NCBI GenBank assembly: GCA_021108035.1
Contig: JAIORQ010000076.1
Span: 1 to 64,000, forward strand
Length of the DNA: 64,000 bases
Direction: 5' to 3'
DNA from: Bacteroidales bacterium
GTDB lineage: Bacteria > Bacteroidota > Bacteroidia > Bacteroidales > JAADGE01
Shown here: positions 1-10,361 of the stretch, in pieces
How positions within the stretch are numbered: position 1 is the stretch's first letter
How the letters are laid out: each line of letters opens with the position of its first letter
Notes under the pieces: model-generated
Database searches by the model: none
Told to the model about the DNA's origin: nothing
The model's input: the letters and a program-made list of their open reading frames with translations, nothing else
Program-made: the position numbers and the translations under genes

Positions 1-2
1 AC

Positions 3-73
3 TTTAAAAAATCAGTTTTTATTAAAGAGATGCGTAAAAATTTGATAATCTGCATTATAACTGATTTTTTAAA
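3..73. repeat. 71-bp hairpin with 15-bp perfect arms at window edge
   Basis: The arm at 3-17 is the exact reverse complement of the arm at 59-73 (arm motif aaaaaatcagtt). The right arm runs into further T-rich sequence, so it could act as a plus-strand terminator of a gene left of the window, or be the remains of a small palindromic element. The rest of 74-289 shows only two short imperfect palindromes (130-148 and 154-168, the latter followed by a run of T) and no convincing gene. Confidence 0.5.
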
Positions 74-289
74 ATTTTTATGAATAATGCAGGGTAGAAC
101 ATCTAACAATTATAATCATAGTTTGTAGTTATGGTGAATATTACCATAGTTTAACATTCTACGAATGTTTTTTAATAAATAAATACGCATTAAACGGATA
201 AACCGGTAACATATGCTTCCCGGGTTACTTGCAAATTAAAAAAGAACCTAATCATGAAGTTTGTTTTTTAATATAACGAGGGACAATAA

Positions 290-2155
290 CTATAAGCAAT
301 ATTTCAGTAGTAATTTTCTTGCTTTCGTATGACCGATTGCAGATGCTCTTTTAAAATATATACATGCTCTCTCTTGATTTCCGGTATTCAATAAACATAA
401 ACCCATCGCAAAATTTGCGTTTGCATGATAATAATTGCAATTAAGGAAGACTGTATAATCTTTAACAGCGAGTTCATAGTTTTGTAAATAAAATCGTGCA
501 TTCCCTCTTTCATAAAAATATACCGGATTTGAACTGTCTTTTCTAATTGCAGAACTAAAATCTGCTTCTGCTTTTATGAACTTACTTAACATATTATTTG
601 TTAATCCTCTCATATAAAAGTATTCTGCACTGTCCGGAAACTGATTGATCAATATATTAAAATCCTGCAAAGCTTCATTATTATTATTTACATTAAAATT
701 ACAAATACCCCTTTGCTTTAATGCAGGATAATAATTCGGCTTTAATTCTAATGCTTTACTGTAATCTTCTGATGCAAGCATATATTTTTTTTCGTAAAAC
801 AGTATTGAAGCTCTGTTAATATAAAGCTGATAGTTTTCTTCATTTAATTCAATAGCTTTATAAAAGTCTTTTTTTGCATAATCAATCATCCCTTTTTTAA
901 GATAAGCATCAGCTCTTAAACTATAAACATCTGAATTATCAGGATTTAATTTCAGAACATGGTTCCATAAAGTCAGACTGTTTTTCCATTTTTGAGTTTG
1001 TAAATTACTTAAAAATATATAAATAAAAAGTAAGCTGATAATGCTTATGTAAATTATCAGCTTCCTCTTTAAAGAATTCAGTATTAAAACAACAGGATAT
1101 ACAATTCCAATCATTGCCAAATATAAATACCTGTCGGCACCTAATCGTCCGTCAGTAAAAAATACCGGAAACGTCAGACTGATACTTATTATAAAAAACA
1201 AAATCCCAAATATTATTTGATGCCTGATTTTTTTATACAGCCGCAAGAACAGAAAAAATATCAGTAATATTATTGGAGATAAATAATAAAATATCGATAA
1301 TAAACCGTTAATTTTTTCAGGAAATAAATAATAAGGAAATAAACCGGAAGGTATAATTAAATTCTTTATATAAAATATTATTACATAAAAAGATAAAAAA
1401 ACTTTATCTAAAAATGAATACTGTTCTGATATTGCCAATGAAGATGCTTCAACAGAATTTCTTGAATAAATTGCAATAATTCCAAATAAAATTGAAAGAA
1501 TAAAAAACGGGATTTTTTCAAGGATTTTTCTTTTTGTTATTCTGTTTTCATTCAGATAATCAATTAAAAATAATATCAAAGGCATAACAATTGCTGCCGA
1601 TTTTGAAAGAAGGGATAAAAGAAAAAATAAAATTGATAAGAGATAGTATTTCTTCTTATTGCTCTGAAAATAATTAATATAAGCAAGCACAGACAGCAAA
1701 AAGAAGAGAGAGAATATCAAGGTACTTCTTGCCGATATCCAGGCAACAGATTCTACTTGAACAGGGTGTGCAGCAAATATCAAACTCACAATAAGTGCAA
1801 CAAGCTTATTATTAGAAATTTTAAAAATAAATCCTAAAACTAATATTGAATTAAGAAAATGAAAGATTAAACTCATTAAATGATACAAACTTTCATTATC
1901 TTTCCACAGAGCATTTTCAAAGGCAAAAATCTGCGTTGTAACAGGCTGGTACATACCCACATAAAAGGATGTAAATATTTTTTTTGTATTTCGGAATGAA
2001 ATCTCTTTAATGTCCTTGTTATCAGCAATTTGACAGCCATCATCCCAATTTGTAAATTCATTTTTAACAACCGGTTTGAATGAAAAAAAACAAATAAAAA
2101 GGATGATTAATCCGGATTTAATTGTAAATCCTTTTTGTTTTAAGATGTGGTTCAT
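290..2155 (-). CDS. TMTC-like membrane protein with C-terminal TPR repeats
   Basis: The 621-residue product has about nine to ten hydrophobic segments over roughly residues 15-385, then six or seven tetratricopeptide repeats to the C-terminus. Near the start is an NWDDG motif (about residues 36-40) followed by a YQPVTT motif. These match the first extracytoplasmic loop of the GT-C-fold TMTC/PMT-like family, where acidic residues serve catalysis. By family it would be a polyprenyl-phosphate-sugar-dependent glycosyltransferase of the inner membrane with TPRs that bind the acceptor protein; this is inference, and the donor and acceptor are unknown. It lies 80 bp downstream of the sigma54 activator on the same strand and may be its last cotranscribed gene or an independent gene. 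Confidence 0.8.
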   Translation of the reverse strand: MNHILKQKGFTIKSGLIILFICFFSFKPVVKNEFTNWDDGCQIADNKDIKEISFRNTKKIFTSFYVGMYQPVTTQIFAFENALWKDNESLYHLMSLIFHFLNSILVLGFIFKISNNKLVALIVSLIFAAHPVQVESVAWISARSTLIFSLFFLLSVLAYINYFQSNKKKYYLLSILFFLLSLLSKSAAIVMPLILFLIDYLNENRITKRKILEKIPFFILSILFGIIAIYSRNSVEASSLAISEQYSFLDKVFLSFYVIIFYIKNLIIPSGLFPYYLFPEKINGLLSIFYYLSPIILLIFFLFLRLYKKIRHQIIFGILFFIISISLTFPVFFTDGRLGADRYLYLAMIGIVYPVVLILNSLKRKLIIYISIISLLFIYIFLSNLQTQKWKNSLTLWNHVLKLNPDNSDVYSLRADAYLKKGMIDYAKKDFYKAIELNEENYQLYINRASILFYEKKYMLASEDYSKALELKPNYYPALKQRGICNFNVNNNNEALQDFNILINQFPDSAEYFYMRGLTNNMLSKFIKAEADFSSAIRKDSSNPVYFYERGNARFYLQNYELAVKDYTVFLNCNYYHANANFAMGLCLLNTGNQERACIYFKRASAIGHTKARKLLLKYCL

Positions 2156-2235
2156 TTTATTAGTTGGTTCTAATTTGAATTTACCGGAATATTAGCAAAT
2201 GCGACACAGGCTATAAAAAATAACAGTTGAACCAT

Positions 2236-3603
2236 TTAATTAACGGCTATATCATATTTTGTTAATCTTCTGTGAAGAGCATTCCATTTTATATTCAGCA
2301 ATTCTGCAGCATAAGATTTGTTATTGCCGGCTTTTTTTAATGCCTTGAGAATTGTATTTTTTTCAACAATTTCCAAATCGAAAATATCTTCACCGTTTTG
2401 AGGAGCTGTATTATTATTCTGTATTACGGGGAAATATTCGGATGTAATCACATCATCATCACATAAAATAACAGCTCTTTCAACAAGGTTTTTTAATTCT
2501 CTGATATTTCCGGGAAAAGAATATCTTGATAGATTTTTTATTGTTTCAGCATCAATTTTCTTACTGTTTTTTTTCATTTTCTTTGTAAATATTTTTACAA
2601 AATGATTAAGCAAAAGCGGAATATCTTCTGTTCGTTCTCTCAATGCAGGTATTCTTATTTCAAATGTTGAAAGTCTGTGTAATAAATCCAGTCTGAAATT
2701 TTCATTCTCTGCCTCTCTGATATTCTTGTTGGTTGCTGCAACTATTCTTACATCAAATTTATGTTCTGATTGAGATCCTACTTTTACATATTTTCTGTCT
2801 TCTAAAACTCTGAGTAATTTAATTTGCAGATTATAAGGCATATCTCCAATTTCATCAAGAAACAAAGTCCCTTTATTTGCAATCTCGAACCAACCTGCTC
2901 TGTCTTTTATTGCACCTGTAAATGCTCCTTTTTTATGACCGAAAAATTCACTCTCAAAAAGTTCATTTGGTATGGCAGATGCATTAACTGCTGCAAAATA
3001 ATTTCCTTTTCGTTCGCTTAAATAGTGAATACTTTTTGCTACAAGTTCTTTACCGGTACCGCTTTCACCGGTTATTAACACCGATGTATCATCAGTTTGA
3101 GCAACTTTATATATAATTTCTTTTATCTTTTGCATTTCACTGCAAGAAGATATAATTTCAATATCATTTCTTCCTTTTAATTCATCATTAACAACAGATT
3201 TATACACTTCAAATTCATGAACTTGAGTTTTTAAAGATTTAAATTTTTTTGTCTTCTCAATTGAAAGAATGATATCATCGAAATTAAAAGGTTTGTTGAA
3301 AAAATCAGTTGCCCCAAGCTTTAATGCATCAATAACAGTATTTTTATCAGCATCAGCACTTATCATAATAATTTCTGTTTCAGGGTATAGTTCACTGACT
3401 TCTTTAATCACTTCTATCCCGTTCATTTCGGGTAAATGAAAATCACAAATAAGAATATCAATCTTTTTTTGTTTAAAAATATTGAATGCTTTAGAAGGCG
3501 AGAGTGCCACTAAAGGAGCAAAATCTTTCTTTAACATTCTGTGAGCCATAGTTGCATACAACTTATCGTCATCTAAAATTAATATTGTTAATTTGTCGCT
3601 CAT
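2236..3603 (-). CDS. NtrC-family sigma54-dependent response regulator
   Basis: The 455-residue product has three ordered parts. A receiver domain (about 1-125) carries the acidic DDD cluster at 11-13 and phospho-acceptor Asp54. An AAA+ domain has Walker A GESGTGKE at 179-186, the sigma54-contacting GAFTGA loop at 226-231 and Walker B GTLFLDEI at 245-252. A Fis-type helix-turn-helix lies at about 415-455. All catalytic motifs are intact, so it should activate RpoN-dependent promoters when phosphorylated. It is the only DNA-binding output encoded in the four-gene signalling cluster and is last in transcription order, 84 bp after the receiver-kinase. Its target promoters cannot be named from the window. 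Confidence 0.95.
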   Translation of the reverse strand: MSDKLTILILDDDKLYATMAHRMLKKDFAPLVALSPSKAFNIFKQKKIDILICDFHLPEMNGIEVIKEVSELYPETEIIMISADADKNTVIDALKLGATDFFNKPFNFDDIILSIEKTKKFKSLKTQVHEFEVYKSVVNDELKGRNDIEIISSCSEMQKIKEIIYKVAQTDDTSVLITGESGTGKELVAKSIHYLSERKGNYFAAVNASAIPNELFESEFFGHKKGAFTGAIKDRAGWFEIANKGTLFLDEIGDMPYNLQIKLLRVLEDRKYVKVGSQSEHKFDVRIVAATNKNIREAENENFRLDLLHRLSTFEIRIPALRERTEDIPLLLNHFVKIFTKKMKKNSKKIDAETIKNLSRYSFPGNIRELKNLVERAVILCDDDVITSEYFPVIQNNNTAPQNGEDIFDLEIVEKNTILKALKKAGNNKSYAAELLNIKWNALHRRLTKYDIAVN

Positions 3604-3687
3604 AATTATTATATTAATGAGTAAAAACTTATTGTTCCGGCAAGTTTTTCTTTGAACTTTAAAACTTTTAACTTGCTGTTTACTGCC

Positions 3688-4782
3688 TTATGCTTTTTTA
3701 AGAGAAAAATTAAATACTGAACCGCTTCCGGTATCACTGTTTACAGATATCTTTCCTTCATTCATTTCAATCAGTTCTTTACAAATCTTTAGTCCGAGTC
3801 CGCTGCCTTTTTCTTGATTTGTACCGTAAGTTGTGAAATGAACTTTATCGTTGAATAATTTATCAATGTCTTCTTGTTTGATACCTATGCCGTTATCCTG
3901 AATAAAAACAGAAACATCTCCGTTTTTTTCAGATGAATAAATATTAATTTCTCCGTTTTCGGGTGTAAATTTGATTGCATTTGAGATTAAATTTCTCATA
4001 ATAATCTTTATCATCTCAATATCACCTTTAACATTTATTGTTTCCGGAATACTACTGCTTATGATTAAGGGTTTTGTTGAAAATGTATGGTATTCATTAA
4101 TTAAATCATCTGTTAATTGTTTAAGATGAATTTTTTGAGGGCTTACTTTAATTTCCTTTTTTTGAGTTCTTGCCCACAGTAAAAGGTTTTCAAGTAACAT
4201 ATATATAATATCGGCTCTTTCTTTAAGCAGAAATATAAAGTCTTTTGCTTCACCTTTTGTAATTGTTTCAATATCAAAAGATAAAAATGTTGTTACTTCT
4301 TTAAAACCACCAATTGCGCCTTTCAGATCATGTGCAATAATTGAGAAGATTGTATTTTTAAAATCATTTAAAACACGAAGGTCTTCGGCTTGCTTTCTTA
4401 TAGTATCTTTTGATTTTTTTAATTCAATATGTGTTTTAATTCTAACCAATAATTCATCTTTTTTAAAAGGCTTTGTAATATAATCAACTCCGCCCTTTTC
4501 AAAACCTTTTACAATATCATCAGTTTCTGTTTTTGCAGTTAAGAATATAATTGGTATTTCCTTATTCTCATGCTTTTTTTTAATTATTTCACAGGCAGTA
4601 AAACCATCCATTTCCGGCATCATAATATCCAGTAAAATTAAATCGGGTCTAATTTTTTCAACAAGTCTTATGCCGTCTTTGCCGTTTGTTGCAACTGCAA
4701 TTTTGTATTTATCTTCTCTAAGAACATTACCTATTACTTGAAGGTTTTTTTTATTGTCGTCAATGATTAGTATTGTTTCCAT
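3688..4782 (-). CDS. Receiver-histidine kinase hybrid (REC-HisKA-HATPase)
   Basis: The 364-residue product is soluble, with no membrane segment. A receiver domain (1-120, Asp52) sits in front of a short coiled linker, a dimerisation domain with the phospho-accepting His151 in an H-D-L-K box, and an ATPase domain with N-box NLISNAIKF (near 270), DNGIGI and GSGLGL motifs. The order REC then kinase, with no sensory domain, suggests an intermediate relay kinase that is switched by phosphorylation of its own receiver. It lies 26 bp downstream of the REC-phosphatase gene on the same strand, so the two are probably cotranscribed. Confidence 0.93.
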   Translation of the reverse strand: METILIIDDNKKNLQVIGNVLREDKYKIAVATNGKDGIRLVEKIRPDLILLDIMMPEMDGFTACEIIKKKHENKEIPIIFLTAKTETDDIVKGFEKGGVDYITKPFKKDELLVRIKTHIELKKSKDTIRKQAEDLRVLNDFKNTIFSIIAHDLKGAIGGFKEVTTFLSFDIETITKGEAKDFIFLLKERADIIYMLLENLLLWARTQKKEIKVSPQKIHLKQLTDDLINEYHTFSTKPLIISSSIPETINVKGDIEMIKIIMRNLISNAIKFTPENGEINIYSSEKNGDVSVFIQDNGIGIKQEDIDKLFNDKVHFTTYGTNQEKGSGLGLKICKELIEMNEGKISVNSDTGSGSVFNFSLKKA

Positions 4783-4808
4783 CTTATTTTGTTTTTATTA
4801 ATTATAAA

Positions 4809-5990
4809 TTAAAATTTAAAACCTGCTATCAATATATCATCTGTAAGGTTTATTTGCTTTCTCCACTCATTAATTTTTTCAGTAAGAATTTGTTTCTGCT
4901 TATTTAAATCTAAGTTTGAAGCAAATTTTATTAATGACATCAATCTTTTTTGAGAAAACCTTTTTTTGTCATTATGATTATATTGATCTTGGTATCCGTC
5001 TGTTGACATGTAATATGTTTGATTATTCTTAATGTTTATTTTATGATTTGTAAACGGTTTCTCTTTTAGATAGATAGACAAGGGCATTGTGTCTGATTTA
5101 ACTTTTGTAATTGAGGAATTGTCAGCAATAAATAAACTAATATTCCCGCCGGCAAATTCAAATTCATTTTCTTCCGTTCTGTATGATATTAAACCCATAT
5201 CCAGACCGTCCAAAATGTCATTCGATAATGACTCTTGTCCTAAATTAAGCTTGATATAATTTCTTAATTCATCCAGAATTTTTGCCGGTTTTTCATAATA
5301 TAATTTTTTGAAATTATGATTCAGAAATGTAATTGCCATAATACTTAACAAGGAGCCGGGAACCCCATGCCCCGTACAATCTGCTACAGCAAACATTTTT
5401 ACATTTTTATATGAATTAACCCAATAAAAATCGCCGCTGACATAATCCTTAGGTTTATACAGAATAAATGAATTCGGAAATAATGATTTCAAAAGATTTT
5501 CAGACGGTAACATCTTTTTTTGAATTAAACTTGCATATTTAATACTGTCTGTCAACCTTTTATTGTAATCATTTAATTTTACAGACTGTTCTTCAATAAT
5601 CTCTTTATCGTCTTTAATAGTAAGATGTGTATGAACTCTTACCAATAACTCGTTTCTGTTAAATGGCTTTGCGATATAGTCAACACCACCAATATTAAAG
5701 CCTTTAACAATATCTTTTGATTCGTGTTTTGCCGTTAAAAAGATAATCGGTATTTCTTTAAAAAATTTATGATCTTTTAAAATTTTACAGACATCAAAAC
5801 CACTCATTTCCGGCATCATTACATCCAATAATATCAAATCAATCATGACTTTATTCAAAACACGAATACCTTTCATACCCGATTGAGCAATTGCGATTTT
5901 ATATCCTTCTTCCTTTAAAATATTTGCAACTACTTGGATATTCCTAATATTATCATCAATTATTAATATTTTCTTATTGCTTTTATCCAT
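4809..5990 (-). CDS. Receiver-PP2C (SpoIIE/RsbU-type) serine phosphatase
   Basis: The 393-residue product has an N-terminal receiver (1-125, Asp56) closely resembling the receiver of the next gene, a helical linker, and a PPM-type phosphatase domain from about 185 to the end. Metal-binding motifs are visible: GDFYW, ADCTGHGVPG and the C-terminal TDDILI. Family members dephosphorylate anti-anti-sigma or STAS-domain partners; no such partner gene is in the window. The gene starts 8 bp after the hybrid kinase stop, which strongly implies an operon. Confidence 0.93.
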   Translation of the reverse strand: MDKSNKKILIIDDNIRNIQVVANILKEEGYKIAIAQSGMKGIRVLNKVMIDLILLDVMMPEMSGFDVCKILKDHKFFKEIPIIFLTAKHESKDIVKGFNIGGVDYIAKPFNRNELLVRVHTHLTIKDDKEIIEEQSVKLNDYNKRLTDSIKYASLIQKKMLPSENLLKSLFPNSFILYKPKDYVSGDFYWVNSYKNVKMFAVADCTGHGVPGSLLSIMAITFLNHNFKKLYYEKPAKILDELRNYIKLNLGQESLSNDILDGLDMGLISYRTEENEFEFAGGNISLFIADNSSITKVKSDTMPLSIYLKEKPFTNHKINIKNNQTYYMSTDGYQDQYNHNDKKRFSQKRLMSLIKFASNLDLNKQKQILTEKINEWRKQINLTDDILIAGFKF

Positions 5991-5998
5991 TTATGTGT

Positions 5999-8900
5999 TT
6001 ATAATTCTATTTGATGTTTTTCTGTTAATTTCGGAAAATCGTTAATTTGTTTTTTTATTTGATCAATATCCAAACTTTCAGTATGATATTTAATTAACAT
6101 TGAATATTCTTGGATTAATTGCAGGTCATTTTCAAGGGCAAAGTCATATAATTCGTCACTGAATTGTTCTATTTCAAATATTATCAAATCATCTTTTAAA
6201 GAGTTCCATTTTTTATAAAACTTATTTGAAATTATTTCTTTTATTTTTGGAGAAACTTTAACAGGTTCAGATATTATATTTAAGTTTCCTTTCTTGTTGT
6301 TGTTTTTTGTTTTATCTGTTTTTTTACTGTATTTCAAGTATTTTGTAAGTTCTCGTAACACATCATTACCTGTTGCCGGTTTTCTTAAATATCCGTCAAA
6401 CACTTCATTAATTTTTGCTTCTTCTTTTGTTAAAATTGATGCAGAAAAAGCAATAATCGGAATATTACTGAGTTTAATATTTTTTCTTATAATTTCTGCT
6501 GTTTGATAACCGCTTAAACCGTGCATTTTTAAATCCATAAATATTAAGTCGGGTGTCTCTGATTCCAGAATGTTCAAAGCTTTTTCTCCCGAACTTGCTT
6601 TTAAAAAAGTAATGTTTTTACAGTCAATAATATTTTCAATCATGCTGATGTTTACATCTATATCATCTACTATTAAGACTGTCGATTTTTCGAATATATA
6701 TTTGCAGTTAAAATTTTCTTCTTTTTTTGGTTTTTTGGTGTAATCTTCTACAACTTCAACATTTTTTAGTTTAACCGTAAATTCAGAACCTTTCCCAAGC
6801 TCACTAACAACATTTACTTCTCCGTTCATTTTATTTACCAATCGTTTGGTTATAGCTAATCCAAGTCCGCTGCCACCGTATTTTCTGGTGTTTTGAGAAC
6901 TTTGTTGTGTAAATACATCAAATATTCTTGACAATTGTGATTGTGAAATTCCGATACCGGTATCTTTCACTGTTATAAAAAGGTTAACAAAATTTTTAAT
7001 ATTCGTTTTTTTAACTCTGCAACTTAAATCAATATATCCGTTTTCCGTAAATTTTAAAGCATTACCAACCAAATTGAACAGAATTTGCGACATTCTCACT
7101 TCATCAATCATAAGTACCGGCGGAACATTATTATCAATACTAAGCGTAAACATAATGTCTTTTTCATCCGATTTATGAAAGAAGATTTGCTGAATTTCTT
7201 CAAATAAAGTTTTAATTTGAATTGGTTCAGGCTCAATTTCCAGTTTCCCTGCTTCAATTTTTGAAAGATCAAGAATATTATTAATTATTGACATTAAGGC
7301 TTTCCCGCTTGAAAGTATTGCATTTAAATGATTTCTGTATTTCGGCGTTTCAATTTTGTTCAGCAGTATTTCGCTGAAACCTAAAATCGCATTCATAGGA
7401 GTTCTTATCTCATGAGATACATTTGCTATAAATTCACTTTTTGTTTTTGAGGCTTCTTCGGCCTTTTCTTTAGCGACTTTTAATTTTCTTTGGGTTGCTA
7501 TTAATTCGGTAATTTCAATTAAAATACCATATATCAGCTTTTTATCTTTTTTCTTATACCCTTTGGTAAATATTTTTATCCATTTTGTCTTTTTACTACC
7601 GGAAAGAATACGAATTTCATACGTTTTTGGGTCTTTGGAGAAACTATCATTATATTGTTTTTTTGCTTTTCCAATATCTTTCGGATGTACATTGTTAAAA
7701 AAATCATTAATATCCCAACTTAACATTTCTTCACGAGAACATCCTAATATATTTGCCATGCTTTCATTAATATAAATAAGCTTGTCGTTCTCAATAATAT
7801 ACATGCCCAAAATTTCTTGTTCTGTAAATGTTCTGAATTTTTCTTCACTTTCCATCAAATCTTGCCTGGCTTTTCTTTGTTGAGTAATATCACGTAATGC
7901 ACTTACTCTCACATTCTTGCCTTTATAATGTCCGTGTTTACCTTGTATTTCGACATAAAACTTTGTGCCGTCTTTTCTTTGAGCCAATACCTCATACGGT
8001 AATTCATAACCCGACATCATATTTTGCATAACAATATCATGATATTCAGGAGCAATCCAATAAGTTCCGAGTTTTCCGAGTGATTCTTCAAGTGAGTATC
8101 CGAACATATCTTCTGCTGCATTGTTTTGATTAATGCAAATCCCGTTTTCTGAAATAAATATGGCTTCAAAAGTAGCATTTGAAAGAGCCTTAAATCTTTC
8201 TTCACTTTCAAATAATGCTTCTTCTGCTTTTTTTCGTTCAGATATGTCCCTTATAATGCCGAATATTCCGATAAGTTTACCTTCTACTTTAAATGGTGCT
8301 GTTCGAATGTCCAAGTGAACGATTTCTCCTGATTTGGTAATCCCCCTTGATTCACCGGCTGTATGTTTACCTTTTTGTACATTTTTATGGTCTTCACTGT
8401 TTTTAAGATTTTTTCTTTCTTCGGGGTGAAGCAAGTCCCACGATTTCATTCCTATTACTTCATCTACAGTGTATCCTTGAATTTCAGCAAACTTATCATT
8501 TGCAAAAACTATTGTCCCGTCTAAATTTCTCAGATATATTCCGTCATTTGCATTTTTTACTATATTACTGAACTGTTCTTTGCTCTTAATCAATTCTTTC
8601 TCAATGTTTTTTTGCCAAGAAATATCTCTGACAGCAATAATTTTTACGTTTTTATCTTTATACCGGCTTTTTTGTATACGAACCTCTGCAAAAAACTCAG
8701 TTCCGTCTTTTTTTTTGGCAACTGTTTCAAAAGGCTTTTTTCTGTCAGATTTAAATTTTTCTATAAATTTATCTTTACATTTCGGGGCAACCCATTCTGT
8801 AATATTTTTTCCGATAATTTCTTTATGAGTATAACCGAAAAGTTCTTCCGAAAATTTATTTTGGTGTAAACATATATTGTTTTCAAATATTAAAATAGCT

Positions 8901-9472
8901 TCAAAAGTAGCATCTGATAATGATTGATAATTCTCTTCACTTTCTTTTAATGCTTTTTTACTTTCGATATTTGATTTTACATAATTCAAATACTTGTAAC
9001 CTAATCCTGATAAGTTAGATACAAATGTCAGCATTGAAATTTGTTCCTCAGAAAAAAATTCAACAGAGTTACTGCCAAGTTCAATAACTCCGACAGGTTC
9101 AAAATGAAACAATACAGGCAAATAAATAATTGAGTTAATATTTTGGTTTAAATAATTACTATGCTCATTATCAAGACTTTTTGATATTGTGGGTATGTAT
9201 TTATATTTCTTTGATTCATATGTTAAAATTAAATCCTTAAATTTATAATGTATCTTAATCGCTTTTTTACCTGTTTTTGTAAATCCTTTTGAGTAAAACA
9301 ATTTTAACGATTTTTCAAAAGAATTAAAGAAATATAATTTGATAAAATCAACAGATACAATTTCTTTTACTATTTCTTCAATTGTTGAAGTAAGGTCATT
9401 CAGATTCTTTACAGATGACAATCTAAATGCGTAATTGTCTAATTTTGAGATTATTTTAAGATTATTATTCAT
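5999..9472 (-). CDS. Cytoplasmic hybrid histidine kinase, GAF-4xPAS-HK-REC
   Basis: The 1157-residue product has a GAF-like domain (about 10-165), four consecutive PAS/PAC units (about 183-290, 299-413, 426-535 and 545-660), a HisKA domain with His687 in SHEIRTPMNA, an HATPase_c domain (N-box around 800, DTGIGI near 837, GGSGLGLAI near 866) and a receiver with Asp980. A helical tail of about 95 residues has no obvious HPt motif. No transmembrane segment is visible, so the signal is probably cytoplasmic. PAS1 and PAS3 resemble each other closely, which suggests internal duplication. It is the first gene of the signalling operon and likely feeds the receivers downstream. Confidence 0.95.
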   Translation of the reverse strand: MNNNLKIISKLDNYAFRLSSVKNLNDLTSTIEEIVKEIVSVDFIKLYFFNSFEKSLKLFYSKGFTKTGKKAIKIHYKFKDLILTYESKKYKYIPTISKSLDNEHSNYLNQNINSIIYLPVLFHFEPVGVIELGSNSVEFFSEEQISMLTFVSNLSGLGYKYLNYVKSNIESKKALKESEENYQSLSDATFEAILIFENNICLHQNKFSEELFGYTHKEIIGKNITEWVAPKCKDKFIEKFKSDRKKPFETVAKKKDGTEFFAEVRIQKSRYKDKNVKIIAVRDISWQKNIEKELIKSKEQFSNIVKNANDGIYLRNLDGTIVFANDKFAEIQGYTVDEVIGMKSWDLLHPEERKNLKNSEDHKNVQKGKHTAGESRGITKSGEIVHLDIRTAPFKVEGKLIGIFGIIRDISERKKAEEALFESEERFKALSNATFEAIFISENGICINQNNAAEDMFGYSLEESLGKLGTYWIAPEYHDIVMQNMMSGYELPYEVLAQRKDGTKFYVEIQGKHGHYKGKNVRVSALRDITQQRKARQDLMESEEKFRTFTEQEILGMYIIENDKLIYINESMANILGCSREEMLSWDINDFFNNVHPKDIGKAKKQYNDSFSKDPKTYEIRILSGSKKTKWIKIFTKGYKKKDKKLIYGILIEITELIATQRKLKVAKEKAEEASKTKSEFIANVSHEIRTPMNAILGFSEILLNKIETPKYRNHLNAILSSGKALMSIINNILDLSKIEAGKLEIEPEPIQIKTLFEEIQQIFFHKSDEKDIMFTLSIDNNVPPVLMIDEVRMSQILFNLVGNALKFTENGYIDLSCRVKKTNIKNFVNLFITVKDTGIGISQSQLSRIFDVFTQQSSQNTRKYGGSGLGLAITKRLVNKMNGEVNVVSELGKGSEFTVKLKNVEVVEDYTKKPKKEENFNCKYIFEKSTVLIVDDIDVNISMIENIIDCKNITFLKASSGEKALNILESETPDLIFMDLKMHGLSGYQTAEIIRKNIKLSNIPIIAFSASILTKEEAKINEVFDGYLRKPATGNDVLRELTKYLKYSKKTDKTKNNNKKGNLNIISEPVKVSPKIKEIISNKFYKKWNSLKDDLIIFEIEQFSDELYDFALENDLQLIQEYSMLIKYHTESLDIDQIKKQINDFPKLTEKHQIEL

Positions 9473-9552
9473 TATATTCTGATTTTAGATAAGCTTAAAT
9501 TTTGATAATAATTCTATAATATTCATTTTTCAAAATCCAAATTCTTTTTTTT

Positions 9553-9560
9553 CAAAATTA
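9553..9560 (-). promoter_or_regulatory. Bacteroidota -7 box upstream of hybrid kinase
   Basis: On the minus strand the bases read TAATTTTG, an exact TAnnTTTG match, about 80 bp before the kinase start codon. No clear TTTG -33 box lies at the usual spacing, so the assignment rests on the -7 box alone. The rest of the 9473-9770 gap contains only AT-rich sequence and the terminator listed separately. Confidence 0.4.
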
Positions 9561-9714
9561 CGCCCATATTATCAGTATTATATGAGTAAAAAAACTCAAT
9601 ATCTGTTAGAAATACATTTTTAGTATTTATACTCAAGAACTATTATTATATAAATTTTTTGATTGCTAAAAAAAACGGGGCAAACTATATTTTTCAGTAT
9701 TGGTATTACAAAAA

Positions 9715-9740
9715 AAAGCAAGCTCTGATGAGCCTGCTTT
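9715..9740 (-). terminator. Rho-independent terminator of the 9771 gene
   Basis: The hairpin arms aagcaagctc and gagcctgctt surround the loop tgat with one mismatch. Read on the minus strand, the hairpin is followed by a run of U. It lies just downstream of the stop codon of the secreted protein gene. Confidence 0.7.
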
Positions 9741-9770
9741 CAGGAATTATGAAAAAGCTGTTATGCTGTA

Positions 9771-10361
9771 TTAGTCGATAACTTCTGTTGCGATGAATTC
9801 TACTTTTGTTGAATAAGAACCTTTTTTTAAGTTTTGTTCGAAGATGCTTTCTGCATTCATGTCGCCTTCTTTTGTTCCCATTTCCCAGTATATTACGAAT
9901 TCGTTTGCGTCATCGTCTCCTGCGTTTGAGTTGCTTCCGTCATAGTCTAAAAGAATAACTTCACTTAAAGATAATGCTATGGGGTCCGATGATGCATTGT
10001 TTTCAATCGGGTTAGAACCTGTGAATTCAACACTTACTCCTGCATTATCCAAAGGCATAGCAGTATTTCCGTCAGAGTGCAAGAAATCACCTTGTGCTTT
10101 GTATCCTAATTTCCAGTTTGAAGTAGATGATACACTTCCGGCTGATTCATAATCGCCTTTGTAGTCGCCCAAACCGTCTTTGTATTCGTTAAGAGTTGTA
10201 AAATCAAAAGTGATTCCGGCAGTTTCCATACTTAAAGAAAGAGTTGTGTTTAAGTTAGCTGTTAAAGTGATAACTTCTGTGTCTTGAACTTGTGCGAAAG
10301 TATTGTTACCAAGACCGATTACGAATGCTGCTGCGAGAATAATTGTTGTTAATTTTTTCAT
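9771..10361 (-). CDS. Small secreted protein of unknown function, beta-rich
   Basis: The 196-residue product begins with a clear signal peptide (basic MKK, hydrophobic core, cleavage after about residue 23 at FAQ). The mature part is acidic, lacks cysteine, is rich in Ser, Asn, Asp and Gly, and looks like a beta-sandwich. The C-terminal stretch KGSYSTKVEF resembles the last strand of fimbrial-like DUF4402 or WxL-type domains; that resemblance is weak. The gene stands alone with its own terminator and a long 5' gap, so it is probably an independently expressed abundant envelope or extracellular protein. I do not recognise the family with confidence. Confidence 0.75.
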   Translation of the reverse strand: MKKLTTIILAAAFVIGLGNNTFAQVQDTEVITLTANLNTTLSLSMETAGITFDFTTLNEYKDGLGDYKGDYESAGSVSSTSNWKLGYKAQGDFLHSDGNTAMPLDNAGVSVEFTGSNPIENNASSDPIALSLSEVILLDYDGSNSNAGDDDANEFVIYWEMGTKEGDMNAESIFEQNLKKGSYSTKVEFIATEVID

